Below, one piece after another: positions 1 through 9,547 of a DNA stretch of 53,383 nucleotides; position 1 is the stretch's first letter; every line of letters starts with the position of its first letter. Source of the stretch: Chthoniobacterales bacterium (GTDB taxonomy: Bacteria; Verrucomicrobiota; Verrucomicrobiia; Chthoniobacterales; JACTMZ01); NCBI GenBank assembly GCA_014879535.1, contig JACSRX010000009.1:1-53383 (forward strand), written 5' to 3'. A model generated the notes under the pieces. It worked only from the letters and a program-made list of their open reading frames with translations. It did no database searches and had not been told where the DNA came from. Made by a program: the position numbers and the translations under genes.

Positions 1-320
<320 letters not shown>

Positions 321-470
321 TTTTTTTCCTCTGCCCTCGTGGCATGAAATTCATGACTTTACTAACAAATTGCGGTTGTGCCTCTATGCAGATGTCAGCG
401 AACAACGGTTCTTTTACAGTTGATTCTGATAGGTCGGCAGAATCTGTCCCATCACATGCAGTGGGCCAGA

Positions 471-588
471 TTCTGGTGATCTTAGCGCAGTGGTCCCACC
501 CGTTCCCATCCCGAACACGGAAGTGAAACGCTGCAGCCCCGATGGTAGTGCATCTTTAGGTTGCGCGAGAGTAGGACATCGCCAGAAT
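471..588 (+). rRNA. 5S ribosomal RNA
   Basis: A ~118-nt segment about 150 nt after the 23S end carries the 5S hallmarks 'cccatcccgaacacggaagtg' (shortened here to the core CCCATCCCGAACACGGAAG) and 'gagagtaggacatcgcca'. The ends pair as TTCTGG with CCAGAA, which sets the boundaries to within a base or two. The order 23S-5S is that of a normal rRNA operon. The 321-470 spacer holds nothing else I can support. Confidence 0.96.
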
Positions 589-593
589 CCATA

Positions 594-625
594 CCCTCCT
601 CACGGTTTCCGTGGGGAGGGTTTTT
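594..625 (+). terminator. Rho-independent terminator of the rRNA operon
   Basis: CCCTCC-t-CACGG, a TTT loop and CCGTG-GGGAGGG form a strong stem followed by TTTTT, starting 6 nt after the 5S end. It ends the rRNA operon. Confidence 0.9.
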
Positions 626-724
626 GCGTTCGTCGGGATGGGGAGCGCGTCTGATCCAAGGGTTCAAGGGCAACTGTGCGGCCTGTGGATGAAGGCATCC
701 ATCATTGAAGTGGCCCAAGCGGGC

Positions 725-767
725 AAAAAAAAGCCCGGTGAGTTTCTGATCCAGAAACCCACCGGGC
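725..767 (-). terminator. Rho-independent terminator of the SWIB gene
   Basis: Read on the minus strand, GCCCGGTGGGTTTCTG, a GATC loop and its near-perfect complement are followed by eight T residues. It lies 20 nt beyond the SWIB stop codon. The 626-724 stretch between the two convergent terminators shows no gene. Confidence 0.92.
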
Positions 768-786
768 GGAAAACGTCACTTGGTCG

Positions 787-1122
787 TTACTTGATATGCT
801 TCGAGACAAGTTTGGTCATCTCGAACATGCTGACGGACTTTTTGCCTCCGAAGACGACCTTGAGATTGTCATCCGCATTGATCTGCGTGCGCTTCTTGGC
901 GTCCTGGAGCTTGTTCTTCTTGATGTAGTCCCACAGCTTTTTGGTCAACTGTCCCCGCGGTACGGGCTTGGAGCCAACGATGACTGCGAGCACAGCATCA
1001 GGCTGGACCGGCTTCATCAAGGCGGGGTTCACTTTGCGTTTGGCCTTTTTGGCAGGCTTCTTTGCAACTTTTTTGGCGGCCTTTTTGACGGGCTTGCGGG
1101 TGGTTTTCTTTTTGGTAGGCAT
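787..1122 (-). CDS. SWIB-domain protein with lysine/alanine-rich N-terminal tail
   Basis: This is a 111-residue basic protein. Residues 1 to about 35 are an almost pure Lys/Ala/Arg/Pro tail (starting MPTKKKTTRK) that resembles histone H1 or chlamydial Hc1 tails. Residues ~36-111 form a SWIB/MDM2-like domain, with the family signatures 'LTKKLWDYIKKNKLQD', 'INADDNLKVVFG' and 'VSMFEMTKLVSKHI'. SWIB proteins of this size are typical of Chlamydiae and Verrucomicrobiota. The tail suggests DNA binding or compaction, which is inferred. The start at 1122 is preferred because the tail begins MPTKKK; an upstream ATG at 1137 would add MLMLL. The gene is monocistronic with its own terminator. Confidence 0.9.
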   Translation of the reverse strand: MPTKKKTTRKPVKKAAKKVAKKPAKKAKRKVNPALMKPVQPDAVLAVIVGSKPVPRGQLTKKLWDYIKKNKLQDAKKRTQINADDNLKVVFGGKKSVSMFEMTKLVSKHIK

Positions 1123-1173
1123 AAGAAGCATAAGCATTTGGCAGATTTGAAGGATTTCGGCAACAGCAATCCT

Positions 1174-2823
1174 TCATGCAAAGCCGCTTCCAGCTGCCTC
1201 GAAGGCTCGGGAAATCATGGTGCACCGCTTGGAAGTTGCTGAGACGGCGGAGCGCACGGCAGCGAGGTCTCCTGCAATCCACAGATTCCTGCGGGCACGC
1301 GTGATCGCGGTGTAGAGCAGTTCACGCGTTGCCAGCGGACTTTCCTCGCGCGGAAGTGATACGAACACGTCGTCATATTCGCTGCCTTGAGATCGATGAA
1401 TGGTGATCGCCCATGCCGGATTGTGATCGGGGAGTTTGGACACGGGCAAACTGCGGAGGGCTCCAGCAGCATCCTCGAACCATGCGCGCTGTGTTCCATC
1501 GAGTTCCCTGTGGATGATGCCGACAGATCCGTTGTGGAGATCCGTTGCGGGATCGTTCGTGCTGATGATGATGGGGCGATTGCGCACGTGGCCTGATTTG
1601 ACGAAGTGCCGATCGATCCGCAAATTGATGGCATCGGCGCCGATAGCAAAGCGGCGTTGCGCCGAGAGAACGCACACGCGGGACAAAAGCCTCAATGCTT
1701 CTTCCGGAGTCGCCGCAGCGGCGACGCCTTCCAATTGCTCTCGCACCGGCGGTGGAAGCTGATCCACGGACAGGGGTTGGTCTTCGGAGTCGACCCAGCA
1801 AAGTCCGGAAGTGCCGCTGCCGGAACGGGCGTTGGCCAACATTGCAACGACGCCGTCGGCATCACCAGCGCGAATCATCTGTCCGAGCTGTCCAAGCGCG
1901 GACTGACTTTCGAAGCGGTGAAATGTGCCGAGTTCGACAATGCAATCGGCGAGAGGGCCGCTGCCGGAAACCCTCCACTCTACAAGTTCACGGAAGACAT
2001 TCCCAATACCGACACTTTCGAGTTGGCACGAGTCGCCGACCAGGACCAACCGGGCATCGTCGGGAAGTGCGTCGAGAACCGCGCGCCATGCAAACACATC
2101 GACCATGGAACATTCGTCGATGAGCAAGACCGAACACGGCAGCCTGTTGGCGGTGTTGTATCGGCATCGGCCGAGGACAGGGTTGTATGCCAGCAGTCGA
2201 TGAAGTGTTCCGCACGACTCTGCGACTGAACGCAATGCCCGGGGGTCGACAGGGAAATCGACAGGAAGTGTTCGCATGGTTGCGCTGACCGAAGACCTCA
2301 CACGGTCAGCCGCTTTGCCCGTCGGCGCGGCGATCCGGATGGCGGAAGGCTTTGTGCCCTGCGCGAGGAGGTATGCCAGTGCGCGGGTGCTGGTGAATGT
2401 CTTCCCGGTTCCCGGGCCACCGCTGATAACGGTCAAGCGGCGTTCCTTGACCATGCGGACGGCGCGCCGTTGCATGTCATCGTGTCCGTCATGGGGAAAC
2501 AAGGTGCCCAACAACGCCTCGTCCGCGGATTCAAGTGTTCGTGAAGCGAATGCAGCGAGCTTGCGGGCAATCGTGCTTTCCGCGTCGAACAATCGCCGAG
2601 ACTGCAAATAGGTGTGGCCGTTCGCCTTGATGAGCACCAATGGGGTGATGGCGTCCGCTTCTGCATCAGCGGCTGCGTTTCCCCATTCTGGAAGAGGTTC
2701 AGTGACGATGCAGGCGGTGCTTCCCTCCGCTGCCGCGGCAGTGAGGCTCATTACCGCCCTCGCGGCCTCAGAGGGCAATCCCCACTCCGTGGAGAGCCAT
2801 GGAATGTCCGGGGTCTGGTTCAT
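1174..2823 (-). CDS. recD: Exodeoxyribonuclease V alpha subunit (RecD helicase)
   Basis: A 549-residue superfamily 1B helicase. The Walker A motif GGPGTGKT is at residues ~135-142 and Walker B LLIDECSM at ~233-240. The late helicase motifs 'AITIHRSQGSEYDDVFV' and 'LLYTAITRARRNLW' are near the C-terminus, matching RecD in order and spacing (E. coli RecD is ~608 aa). RecD is the 5'-3' motor of RecBCD, which processes double-strand breaks for RecA loading. The ATG overlaps the recB stop in an ATGA, so translation is probably coupled. It is the last gene of the recC-recB-recD operon. Confidence 0.93.
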   Translation of the reverse strand: MNQTPDIPWLSTEWGLPSEAARAVMSLTAAAAEGSTACIVTEPLPEWGNAAADAEADAITPLVLIKANGHTYLQSRRLFDAESTIARKLAAFASRTLESADEALLGTLFPHDGHDDMQRRAVRMVKERRLTVISGGPGTGKTFTSTRALAYLLAQGTKPSAIRIAAPTGKAADRVRSSVSATMRTLPVDFPVDPRALRSVAESCGTLHRLLAYNPVLGRCRYNTANRLPCSVLLIDECSMVDVFAWRAVLDALPDDARLVLVGDSCQLESVGIGNVFRELVEWRVSGSGPLADCIVELGTFHRFESQSALGQLGQMIRAGDADGVVAMLANARSGSGTSGLCWVDSEDQPLSVDQLPPPVREQLEGVAAAATPEEALRLLSRVCVLSAQRRFAIGADAINLRIDRHFVKSGHVRNRPIIISTNDPATDLHNGSVGIIHRELDGTQRAWFEDAAGALRSLPVSKLPDHNPAWAITIHRSQGSEYDDVFVSLPREESPLATRELLYTAITRARRNLWIAGDLAAVRSAVSATSKRCTMISRAFEAAGSGFA

Positions 2824-5800
2824 GGGGAGCCTGCGCGAAACAACCCGTCGAGATCGTCCAGCAATGATGCGTCCGGAAGAATCTCAAGAATGCCTTCAGA
2901 GGATCCTGTCCGGACACCTCGCAAAAATACCAGCCATGCCGGAGGTGACGCCACCTGGCGCCCGAGGAAACGGCGCAGAGCCACAAGATAGAGGTGCATT
3001 TGCAGCAGATAGTGGCCGGCCATCGCGCAGGCCATGAGCCTTGAGGGATCGCGATGACAACCCTCGACGGTCCCCAGCTTGTTGGTCTTCCAGTCGATCA
3101 CTCCCCATTCGTCGCGCCAAAAGGCAATGCGGTCGATGAATCCATGAAGGTAGCCGCTGATCTCATCCTGTTCCATGGATTCCAACATCGGCGCATAGTC
3201 CCTGTGCCCGTGCTTTGCAAAAATTTCCGCCAACTTGCTTGGGCTGATGGAATCACGGAGTGGCAACTGAAAATGCCACTCTGATGCGGCCAGTTGGGAG
3301 CACGCATCTGCAATCGGGCACTGCCAATGTGGGAGGATGGCCTCGCGAAGTTCCCCCAACATGCCGGTGATCTGGCGACCGAAAACAGGAAGATTTGGAA
3401 ATGCGTAGGCTGCGATATGCCGCCGCACCGCCTCCTCATCAGGTGGTGCAAAGTCCCACTTCTCGATCCAATCATGGACAGCAGACCCGACGAGCAGCCC
3501 TCCCGGGGCCGTGGCGAAAGTGTTATCCTCCAGCGAGGGCCCCTGCAGGGCATCTTCCATAGCGTGCTCCGACGTGTCGGCGTCCCCCTTGGAATGCTTC
3601 TCCCGCGTGAGGCTGGAGAACGAGGTCATTGTCCAAACATTGGAACAAGGAGGAGCCGAGAGGGCGCGGCACTCTTCCGAGTCCGTCTGTGCGTCGGAGG
3701 TCCAATGTGTGTTGTCGGCAGGGGGAGGATGCCGGACGCAAATCACATCACTTGCCCCGCCGGCAGCGGCCAATGTGGAGATTGCTGCGGCGTGCATCTC
3801 CCCCGGATTGGACGCATCGCCTCCCAGCATCCAGTCCAACACGGAGTTGCCATCCATTCTTGAGCCGCAGGCTGGACCGGCATAAATCCACAATTTGACC
3901 TTCGCCCGTGTCATGGCGACGTAGGCCAAGCGCAATCGATCCTCGAGATCCGAATCGTCCAAGGCCAGCTTGATCTCGGGCTGGGGGTTGCTGGTTCTGA
4001 CAATTTGGGGGATGGAGGCCCCCCGCGGAGCGAACTTACGGCACGACTGCCGCCAGCCATTGATGGGCATTCCCAGAAATGGGACAAATACCAGAGGGTA
4101 TTCCAAACCTTTCGCCGCATGCATTGTGACGATGTTCACGGCTTTCGCATCCCTTTCAAGTTGCTGCTGCCGTTCCTCGACCGTGGTTGGGTCTCCGTTG
4201 GTCGCACGGGCAATCTCGGCCGTGAACCATCCCAGCAATCGCTGCGGACGGCTTCCGTGCTCCAGAAATGCGGCCTGAAGGATGTCGGTCAACTGGCGAA
4301 CATTCGTGATCCGGCGTTCGCCGTTCTTGGTTGCTGCGATACGCACGCCGATGTGCTGTGAGCGGTCGATTTCTGCCAGTGCCGCGGCGATGCCGTGCCG
4401 GCTCATGGTCGCCCGCCATGCGGAAAATTCGGCCAGCATGGCGTCCTCGCTTTGCGCCAACGTGTCGAGGTCGTGATCACTGCGTCCGAGAAGCCTTGTG
4501 GCGAGGGCCGCGAAGCGCAGATCACGCCGGTGTGGTTCCTCCAGCGCTGCAAGAATGCAGAGCAATTCCGAAGCCTCCTCCGTGGCCATGACATCCTTCC
4601 CGCCGGATGCGACGCAGGGAATCCCGCGCGAGAGGAGGGCCGTCCGCACGGATTCCGCCTCATCATGACGACCGACGAGCACCGCAAAATCGCCGGGCTG
4701 AACCTTGCGCTCCACAAGCGATTCGCCGGACCGATCGACGATCTTGGCGGTGTTCGAGATCAAACGGGTGATTTCGGAGGCTACCTCCGAGGAGATTCTG
4801 TCCAGCCGTCTGGCTTTGCTGGAGTAGCTCTTGGCCTCGCTGTCGGGAGCGATCCAAACCTCAACCCGCCGACTCTCCGAGCCTTTGCCGTCATCCAGCC
4901 ATATGTCGCGGTCTGCGAGGCCCGACACGGCCGGCGTGAACTGGATCGCCGGGTTCCGGAAAGCATTCTCACGGAGAAAAAATGCGTTGACGGCGCGCAC
5001 CAAGTTTCCAGGGGCTCTGAATGTGCGATTCAGGGTGGAAATATTCTCGTCCGGAGCCAGTTCCCTTGCATCAAGGTAGGTATTGAGGTCGGCGCCCCGG
5101 AACGCGTAGATGGCCTGCTTCGGATCTCCAACCAGCACCAACCGATGCTGGTTCGGGCTGCGGTCACCGCCATCCCCGAGAAAAATCTCCCGGAAAATCT
5201 CGAATTGTTTCGGGTCGGTGTCCTGCGACTCGTCCACGAGGGCCACCTTGAAGCGTTGCCGCAAGCGCCCACAAAGAATGTGACGGTCGGGTGATCGCAA
5301 CAAGGCGGCATGGACTTGCGCAATGAGCCCGTCATACGTGAGAAGGCGGTCGGCCTTGAGATTTTGCTCCAGCAACTTGGTGGTTTCCCGGGCGCAATGA
5401 ATCTGCCAAGTCCATGAAAGTTCATCCAACGCCTGTGTCGCGTCGTGTGCCAACTTTGCGGCTTCCAAGTCCTTTGCTGCACTGGATATAGCCCGGCCTT
5501 CATTGCTTGTGCCCTTGATCAGGCCCCCTTTCGGAAGGTCCAGTTTGGTCACCCATTCCACAGCTTCGCACCATGCTGCGAGAGGCGCCTCTGGTGACAG
5601 CGAGGCGATGCGGTCTGCACGCGAGACGGGAAGCGACGCGGCTTTGCTCCACAATTTTTCCGGAACTCTGGAAACAAAGTCATTGAGATCTGTCCGCACG
5701 GAGGACGTGAATGACGACCGGCACTGTTGCAGCCGGGCAAGACCTTCTGCCAAGGTGGACGGTTCGGGGTTGGCCGCGAAGGACCCCAAGCTGGCAGCCA

Positions 5801-6365
5801 GAGACGCTGCGTCCTCATCCTGTCGCAACGACAATTTTTTCGCGGCAGCCAGTGAGGCCAAAGTTTCATCGCTGCCCATGTGCGATTCCCACACGTCGTG
5901 GAGCGTATTGAGCAGCACCTCGTTGCGATCGGGCAGGATGTCCGGCATCACCGGCAACCCGCACAAAGTGGATTCATCCAACAGGATTCGCTGGCAGAAG
6001 GAATGGATCGTGGAGACGCTCAGTTGGTCGATGTCGAGAAGGGCTTTCCCGATGGTCTCGCGCACGCGATCGGGATGGTGTCTTTGTCTCAATTCGAACA
6101 AATCGGGATGCCTTTGGTGCTCATCTTCCGCTGGCGGTTCGTGCAACACCTCAAGAACATGCCTGACGCGCTCGGCCAATTCGCCGGCCGCATCATTCGT
6201 GAATGTCACCAGAAGAATTTCCGAGAGGTGAGCCACCGTTTCATCAAGCAGCATCCGCGGAACAAGATGAGTGAGCGTGTAGGTCTTGCCGGTGCCGGCG
6301 CTGGCTTCAATCACCGACAATCCCGGGTTCAGGGCCGTCTTGTTGACATCGAAATTCCGGCTCAT
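2820..6365 (-). CDS. recB: Exodeoxyribonuclease V beta subunit (RecB helicase-nuclease)
   Basis: A UvrD-like helicase of 1181 residues with a C-terminal nuclease. Walker A (EASAGTGKTYTL) is near the N-terminus. Further on are 'VALVDESQDTDPKQFEIF', 'VGDPKQAIYAFRGAD', 'VTMHAAKGLEYPLVF' and 'YVAMTRAKVKLWI'. The C-terminal RecB-type nuclease shows 'GSAVHDWIEKW' (metal-binding His), 'GFIDRIAFW' and 'VIDWKTNK' (catalytic Asp and Lys), so both activities look intact. The start at 6365 is chosen over an ATG 15 nt upstream because it makes an exact ATGA overlap with the recC stop. The same ATGA overlap links its stop to recD. Confidence 0.94.
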   Translation of the reverse strand: MSRNFDVNKTALNPGLSVIEASAGTGKTYTLTHLVPRMLLDETVAHLSEILLVTFTNDAAGELAERVRHVLEVLHEPPAEDEHQRHPDLFELRQRHHPDRVRETIGKALLDIDQLSVSTIHSFCQRILLDESTLCGLPVMPDILPDRNEVLLNTLHDVWESHMGSDETLASLAAAKKLSLRQDEDAASLAASLGSFAANPEPSTLAEGLARLQQCRSSFTSSVRTDLNDFVSRVPEKLWSKAASLPVSRADRIASLSPEAPLAAWCEAVEWVTKLDLPKGGLIKGTSNEGRAISSAAKDLEAAKLAHDATQALDELSWTWQIHCARETTKLLEQNLKADRLLTYDGLIAQVHAALLRSPDRHILCGRLRQRFKVALVDESQDTDPKQFEIFREIFLGDGGDRSPNQHRLVLVGDPKQAIYAFRGADLNTYLDARELAPDENISTLNRTFRAPGNLVRAVNAFFLRENAFRNPAIQFTPAVSGLADRDIWLDDGKGSESRRVEVWIAPDSEAKSYSSKARRLDRISSEVASEITRLISNTAKIVDRSGESLVERKVQPGDFAVLVGRHDEAESVRTALLSRGIPCVASGGKDVMATEEASELLCILAALEEPHRRDLRFAALATRLLGRSDHDLDTLAQSEDAMLAEFSAWRATMSRHGIAAALAEIDRSQHIGVRIAATKNGERRITNVRQLTDILQAAFLEHGSRPQRLLGWFTAEIARATNGDPTTVEERQQQLERDAKAVNIVTMHAAKGLEYPLVFVPFLGMPINGWRQSCRKFAPRGASIPQIVRTSNPQPEIKLALDDSDLEDRLRLAYVAMTRAKVKLWIYAGPACGSRMDGNSVLDWMLGGDASNPGEMHAAAISTLAAAGGASDVICVRHPPPADNTHWTSDAQTDSEECRALSAPPCSNVWTMTSFSSLTREKHSKGDADTSEHAMEDALQGPSLEDNTFATAPGGLLVGSAVHDWIEKWDFAPPDEEAVRRHIAAYAFPNLPVFGRQITGMLGELREAILPHWQCPIADACSQLAASEWHFQLPLRDSISPSKLAEIFAKHGHRDYAPMLESMEQDEISGYLHGFIDRIAFWRDEWGVIDWKTNKLGTVEGCHRDPSRLMACAMAGHYLLQMHLYLVALRRFLGRQVASPPAWLVFLRGVRTGSSEGILEILPDASLLDDLDGLFRAGSP

Positions 6366-9300
6366 CGGAAGTTCCCCCACGTCGCAAGTGGGATTGCAAA
6401 TTTATAGGTCCAGTCGCGCCACGATTTCCAATCCTCGAGCGCATTCTTGTCGCGCCAAGCAAGCTGATACTCCGCGCTCTCACCCTGCTGAGGGTTCCAA
6501 GAAGATGCATCCTTTTCTGCCGCCTGTCTGAGGAGTCCGGGGTCATCCTCCCCTGTCGGCAACAGCTTGCCGTATTGGTGGGAAAGGCTGGGCAGATAGC
6601 AAAGCGGTTTGGAATGCCCCTCGCGGAAACCTGCGATGAGGCTGGAAAGCATCGAGAGCGCTTGGTCGCGGGGGATGGCGTCATGGAGGGAGTGAGTGCC
6701 GTCGGTTGAGAAGATCAATGATGGTAACTCCAATCCTGCGGCCCCGGAGACGACGGCATTGATCCACGGACCGATGTAATGCTTCGCGGATTTGAAATCC
6801 CCCGGCCTCCAGACGAGAAGATGACGACCGTCCTTCGACAAGATGACATGCGAGGTGACTGTCAGGGGAGGTTGACCGGCGATCACGGCCACGAACGAGT
6901 GGTTTCCCCTGTGCTCCAGAATCATCCGGCCGAGCGCGCGTGTCTCGTCGCACAGGCGCGCCCAATGCTCGTCACCCAAATGACCGGATGGCAGCAGTCG
7001 TTGCCCGAGGGCTTCCGCCTTTGATCGGTCGAGGTCGCTGTCATCCCGGAGCATTTCGCCGAGGATGAAGTTTTGAAGTTTCCACCGGTCCAAGGCTTCC
7101 AATTCCAAGGGAAGCCGGTCGAGTCCTTGATTGTCATCCTCCGAGTGAGGCAATCGCACGTCATGTGCTCTGATGAAAGCCGCTGCAGGGTCTTTCCAAA
7201 ATCGCACAAGATCCACGGCATCAAGACTTTCCGGCTCCTCGTGCTCCTGTTCGCCAGAAGGATGGTCGCTCCAAAAGGGTATTCCCTCCAAGGGATCGGG
7301 TTTTCGGACTGCGGTGGCGATGCTGGCGCTGTTTTGGTCGAACGAGGACAGCTCCTTGCGTTCCCCCGTGAAATACTCGGAGGAGAACGGTTGGAGCGGG
7401 TGGCTCACCACAACGTCGGTGCGCGGGCATCCCATCCGGGCAAGCACGCGCAGCAGCTCGTCCACGCACGATGAGAAGGGACGTTCCTTCAGCGTGCGAG
7501 GATTCCGGGTTGACGCCGTGATGACGAGCCTGTCTGTGGGTGTGAGCACCGCATCGAGGAATTGCTGCCGGTCATCCACGCGGGCATTGCGATCCCAAGA
7601 GCGGGGATCGCAGCGCAGCAAATCCCACGGAGGCTCAATGCTCCGCGAGGGGAATTCTCCATCCTGCATCCCAGTGATGATGAGAACGCGGCACGGGATA
7701 TTCTGGAGCTGCTTGAGGCGGCCGCACAGAACACCGCCCCAGGGGGCAGAGCGCCTGCCGCGCTGCCCGGTGTCCTGGGCGAGCCAATCACCCGCCGTTG
7801 CGGCATCGATGTTCTCGCTGCAGGAGAGGCCGGCGAGAAACTCCAGATTCGGCCGCAAGCCCAGCATCGCGTCGCTTTCCCCGCCGAGGAGAGACTGCGC
7901 CGCGGAAAGCAGTCGCTCCGCCCACGCGGACGGTGTAGCGGGGTGGCTCCAGAGGCACATGGCCTCCTGGAGCTTCGCAAACCATTCCAAGAATTGATCG
8001 CGCAGTTCGGCGCCGCCATCGAGATCGTCCGCCAAAGGCAGAACGAAGGCGCCGTCGGGATAGCGGGCGTCATGATTCGTTCCGAACCAACTCCCCGCAA
8101 CGAGTCTGTTGCGCGCATGCATCCAGGAGCCGGGCGTATCACGTTCGCCCAAGCCGCGTGTGAGCCCGCTGTCGGTGATCCATCTCCGTATCCGCTCGAT
8201 CCCGAGATCCTCGTCGCTGATGTTCAATGCGGCCTGCACGCAACGGAGGTTGAGCAACTCGATCACGTCGATTGCCGTGAACACCCCCTTCCTTGCGACT
8301 TCCAGCAGAGCGAGCAGACCCTCGGTGATCGCATTGCCTTCCGATGGCGCCAACTCGGTGACGCGGACCGGCAGGCGGGTCTGATCCCACAGTTGGAGGA
8401 CGGCCGAGATGTAAGGCCGGTAAGCATCATGGGAGACGGTGGCGATATGAATGTCTTCAGGGCGGAGTCCATCAATCTCGACCAAGGCGCGCAAGACCTC
8501 GTCCCGGACTGTCTCCATTTCCCGTCGCGGACCGTAGCAGGCATGGACACGGATGCTGGAGTCATCGCCCCGCGTCCTGACGGGCCGGGGTGTTTGGAGG
8601 CCGCGTATGTCCGACTGCAACGAGTGGAGCAAGGAGGAGCCATCCCCGGAGATCCGCTCGATGAAGGCGGGCCAGTTCGCATATTGCTCGTCGAGTTGTC
8701 CAAGCAGGAGAAACGAACCGATGGAGTGGCGTCCCATCGAGGCGAGGAGGCTGTGAACCACAACGGGAGTGAATTCTTCCGCGAAGATGTTGGACTCGGG
8801 CATGGCCCGACGCCGGTGCAGATCTCCAAGAAACGCCAAAGTCGGCAAGATGACATGCACTTGGATCTCACTGCCCGCGGTGGAGAGAAGTCCGAGAACT
8901 TCGACGAGCAGCGGGTCGATGGAGCCGGTGCCGATCACCATCAGGTTGGGGAACTGCCGGCGCAGGTCCTGCAGGAGGTCGCCATCTTGACTCGCGTTGT
9001 GCAGAGCCAAGGCTGGGTGCAATTCATCCGTTTCCCGTGCGAGAATCGCCCACAGCCGTTTTTGCCATTTCTCCTTGGCCTTGTCTTCCCCGGAAGCACT
9101 TCGCGGAAGCCAGTCCGCACCCGTTGCCCATTTGCGAACCATGTCCGGACGGAAATGTCCGTATTGGTCGATGCGGTCAGCCAACTGCATCGACAAGGCA
9201 AAGCGGTCACGCGGAGAGTCCGTCTCCAGTCCGAGCGCCCGCTCGAACGTGCTCACATGGGGGAGGATGCGCCATGTCAGGGAGCGCTTTGACCAAGCGC

Positions 9301-9538
9301 TCTCGCTGTGGCCGCGGGTCCCAGCAATGATGCGGTGGATGAACGTCTGGGGCATCACAAAGTCGTAGCCCATGCAAATGCCCGTGACATCGGCAATGCG
9401 CCGCTGCAAATGGTCGCTGAATTGCAGCGAGGGGATGACCGCTATCCGGGGGATCGGGCCCTGATCCGCCTGCGGACGGTCCTGCGCCACTGCTGCGAGC
9501 AGGGAGTCAAACGTCTCGTGGGGAAAAACGGTGATCAT
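6362..9538 (-). CDS. recC: Exodeoxyribonuclease V gamma subunit (RecC)
   Basis: 1058 residues, close to the usual RecC length (~1120). The N-terminus holds the inactive-helicase region with 'MGYDFVMPQTFIHRI'. The middle includes 'EFPSRSIEPPWDLL', and the C-terminus has the nuclease-like fold that recognises Chi in E. coli RecC. The identification also rests on its position directly before recB and recD with ATGA coupling. No degeneration is visible. The LuxE-like gene ends 9 nt upstream, so the four genes are probably one transcript. Confidence 0.9.
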   Translation of the reverse strand: MITVFPHETFDSLLAAVAQDRPQADQGPIPRIAVIPSLQFSDHLQRRIADVTGICMGYDFVMPQTFIHRIIAGTRGHSESAWSKRSLTWRILPHVSTFERALGLETDSPRDRFALSMQLADRIDQYGHFRPDMVRKWATGADWLPRSASGEDKAKEKWQKRLWAILARETDELHPALALHNASQDGDLLQDLRRQFPNLMVIGTGSIDPLLVEVLGLLSTAGSEIQVHVILPTLAFLGDLHRRRAMPESNIFAEEFTPVVVHSLLASMGRHSIGSFLLLGQLDEQYANWPAFIERISGDGSSLLHSLQSDIRGLQTPRPVRTRGDDSSIRVHACYGPRREMETVRDEVLRALVEIDGLRPEDIHIATVSHDAYRPYISAVLQLWDQTRLPVRVTELAPSEGNAITEGLLALLEVARKGVFTAIDVIELLNLRCVQAALNISDEDLGIERIRRWITDSGLTRGLGERDTPGSWMHARNRLVAGSWFGTNHDARYPDGAFVLPLADDLDGGAELRDQFLEWFAKLQEAMCLWSHPATPSAWAERLLSAAQSLLGGESDAMLGLRPNLEFLAGLSCSENIDAATAGDWLAQDTGQRGRRSAPWGGVLCGRLKQLQNIPCRVLIITGMQDGEFPSRSIEPPWDLLRCDPRSWDRNARVDDRQQFLDAVLTPTDRLVITASTRNPRTLKERPFSSCVDELLRVLARMGCPRTDVVVSHPLQPFSSEYFTGERKELSSFDQNSASIATAVRKPDPLEGIPFWSDHPSGEQEHEEPESLDAVDLVRFWKDPAAAFIRAHDVRLPHSEDDNQGLDRLPLELEALDRWKLQNFILGEMLRDDSDLDRSKAEALGQRLLPSGHLGDEHWARLCDETRALGRMILEHRGNHSFVAVIAGQPPLTVTSHVILSKDGRHLLVWRPGDFKSAKHYIGPWINAVVSGAAGLELPSLIFSTDGTHSLHDAIPRDQALSMLSSLIAGFREGHSKPLCYLPSLSHQYGKLLPTGEDDPGLLRQAAEKDASSWNPQQGESAEYQLAWRDKNALEDWKSWRDWTYKFAIPLATWGNFR

Positions 9539-9547
9539 GCCGGACTG

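Noticed and set aside
7562-9292. A 576-codon open frame antisense to recC
   Set aside because: It is the opposite-strand shadow of a high-GC gene. The translation has no domain pattern, no ribosome site, and the recC frame shows clear family motifs.
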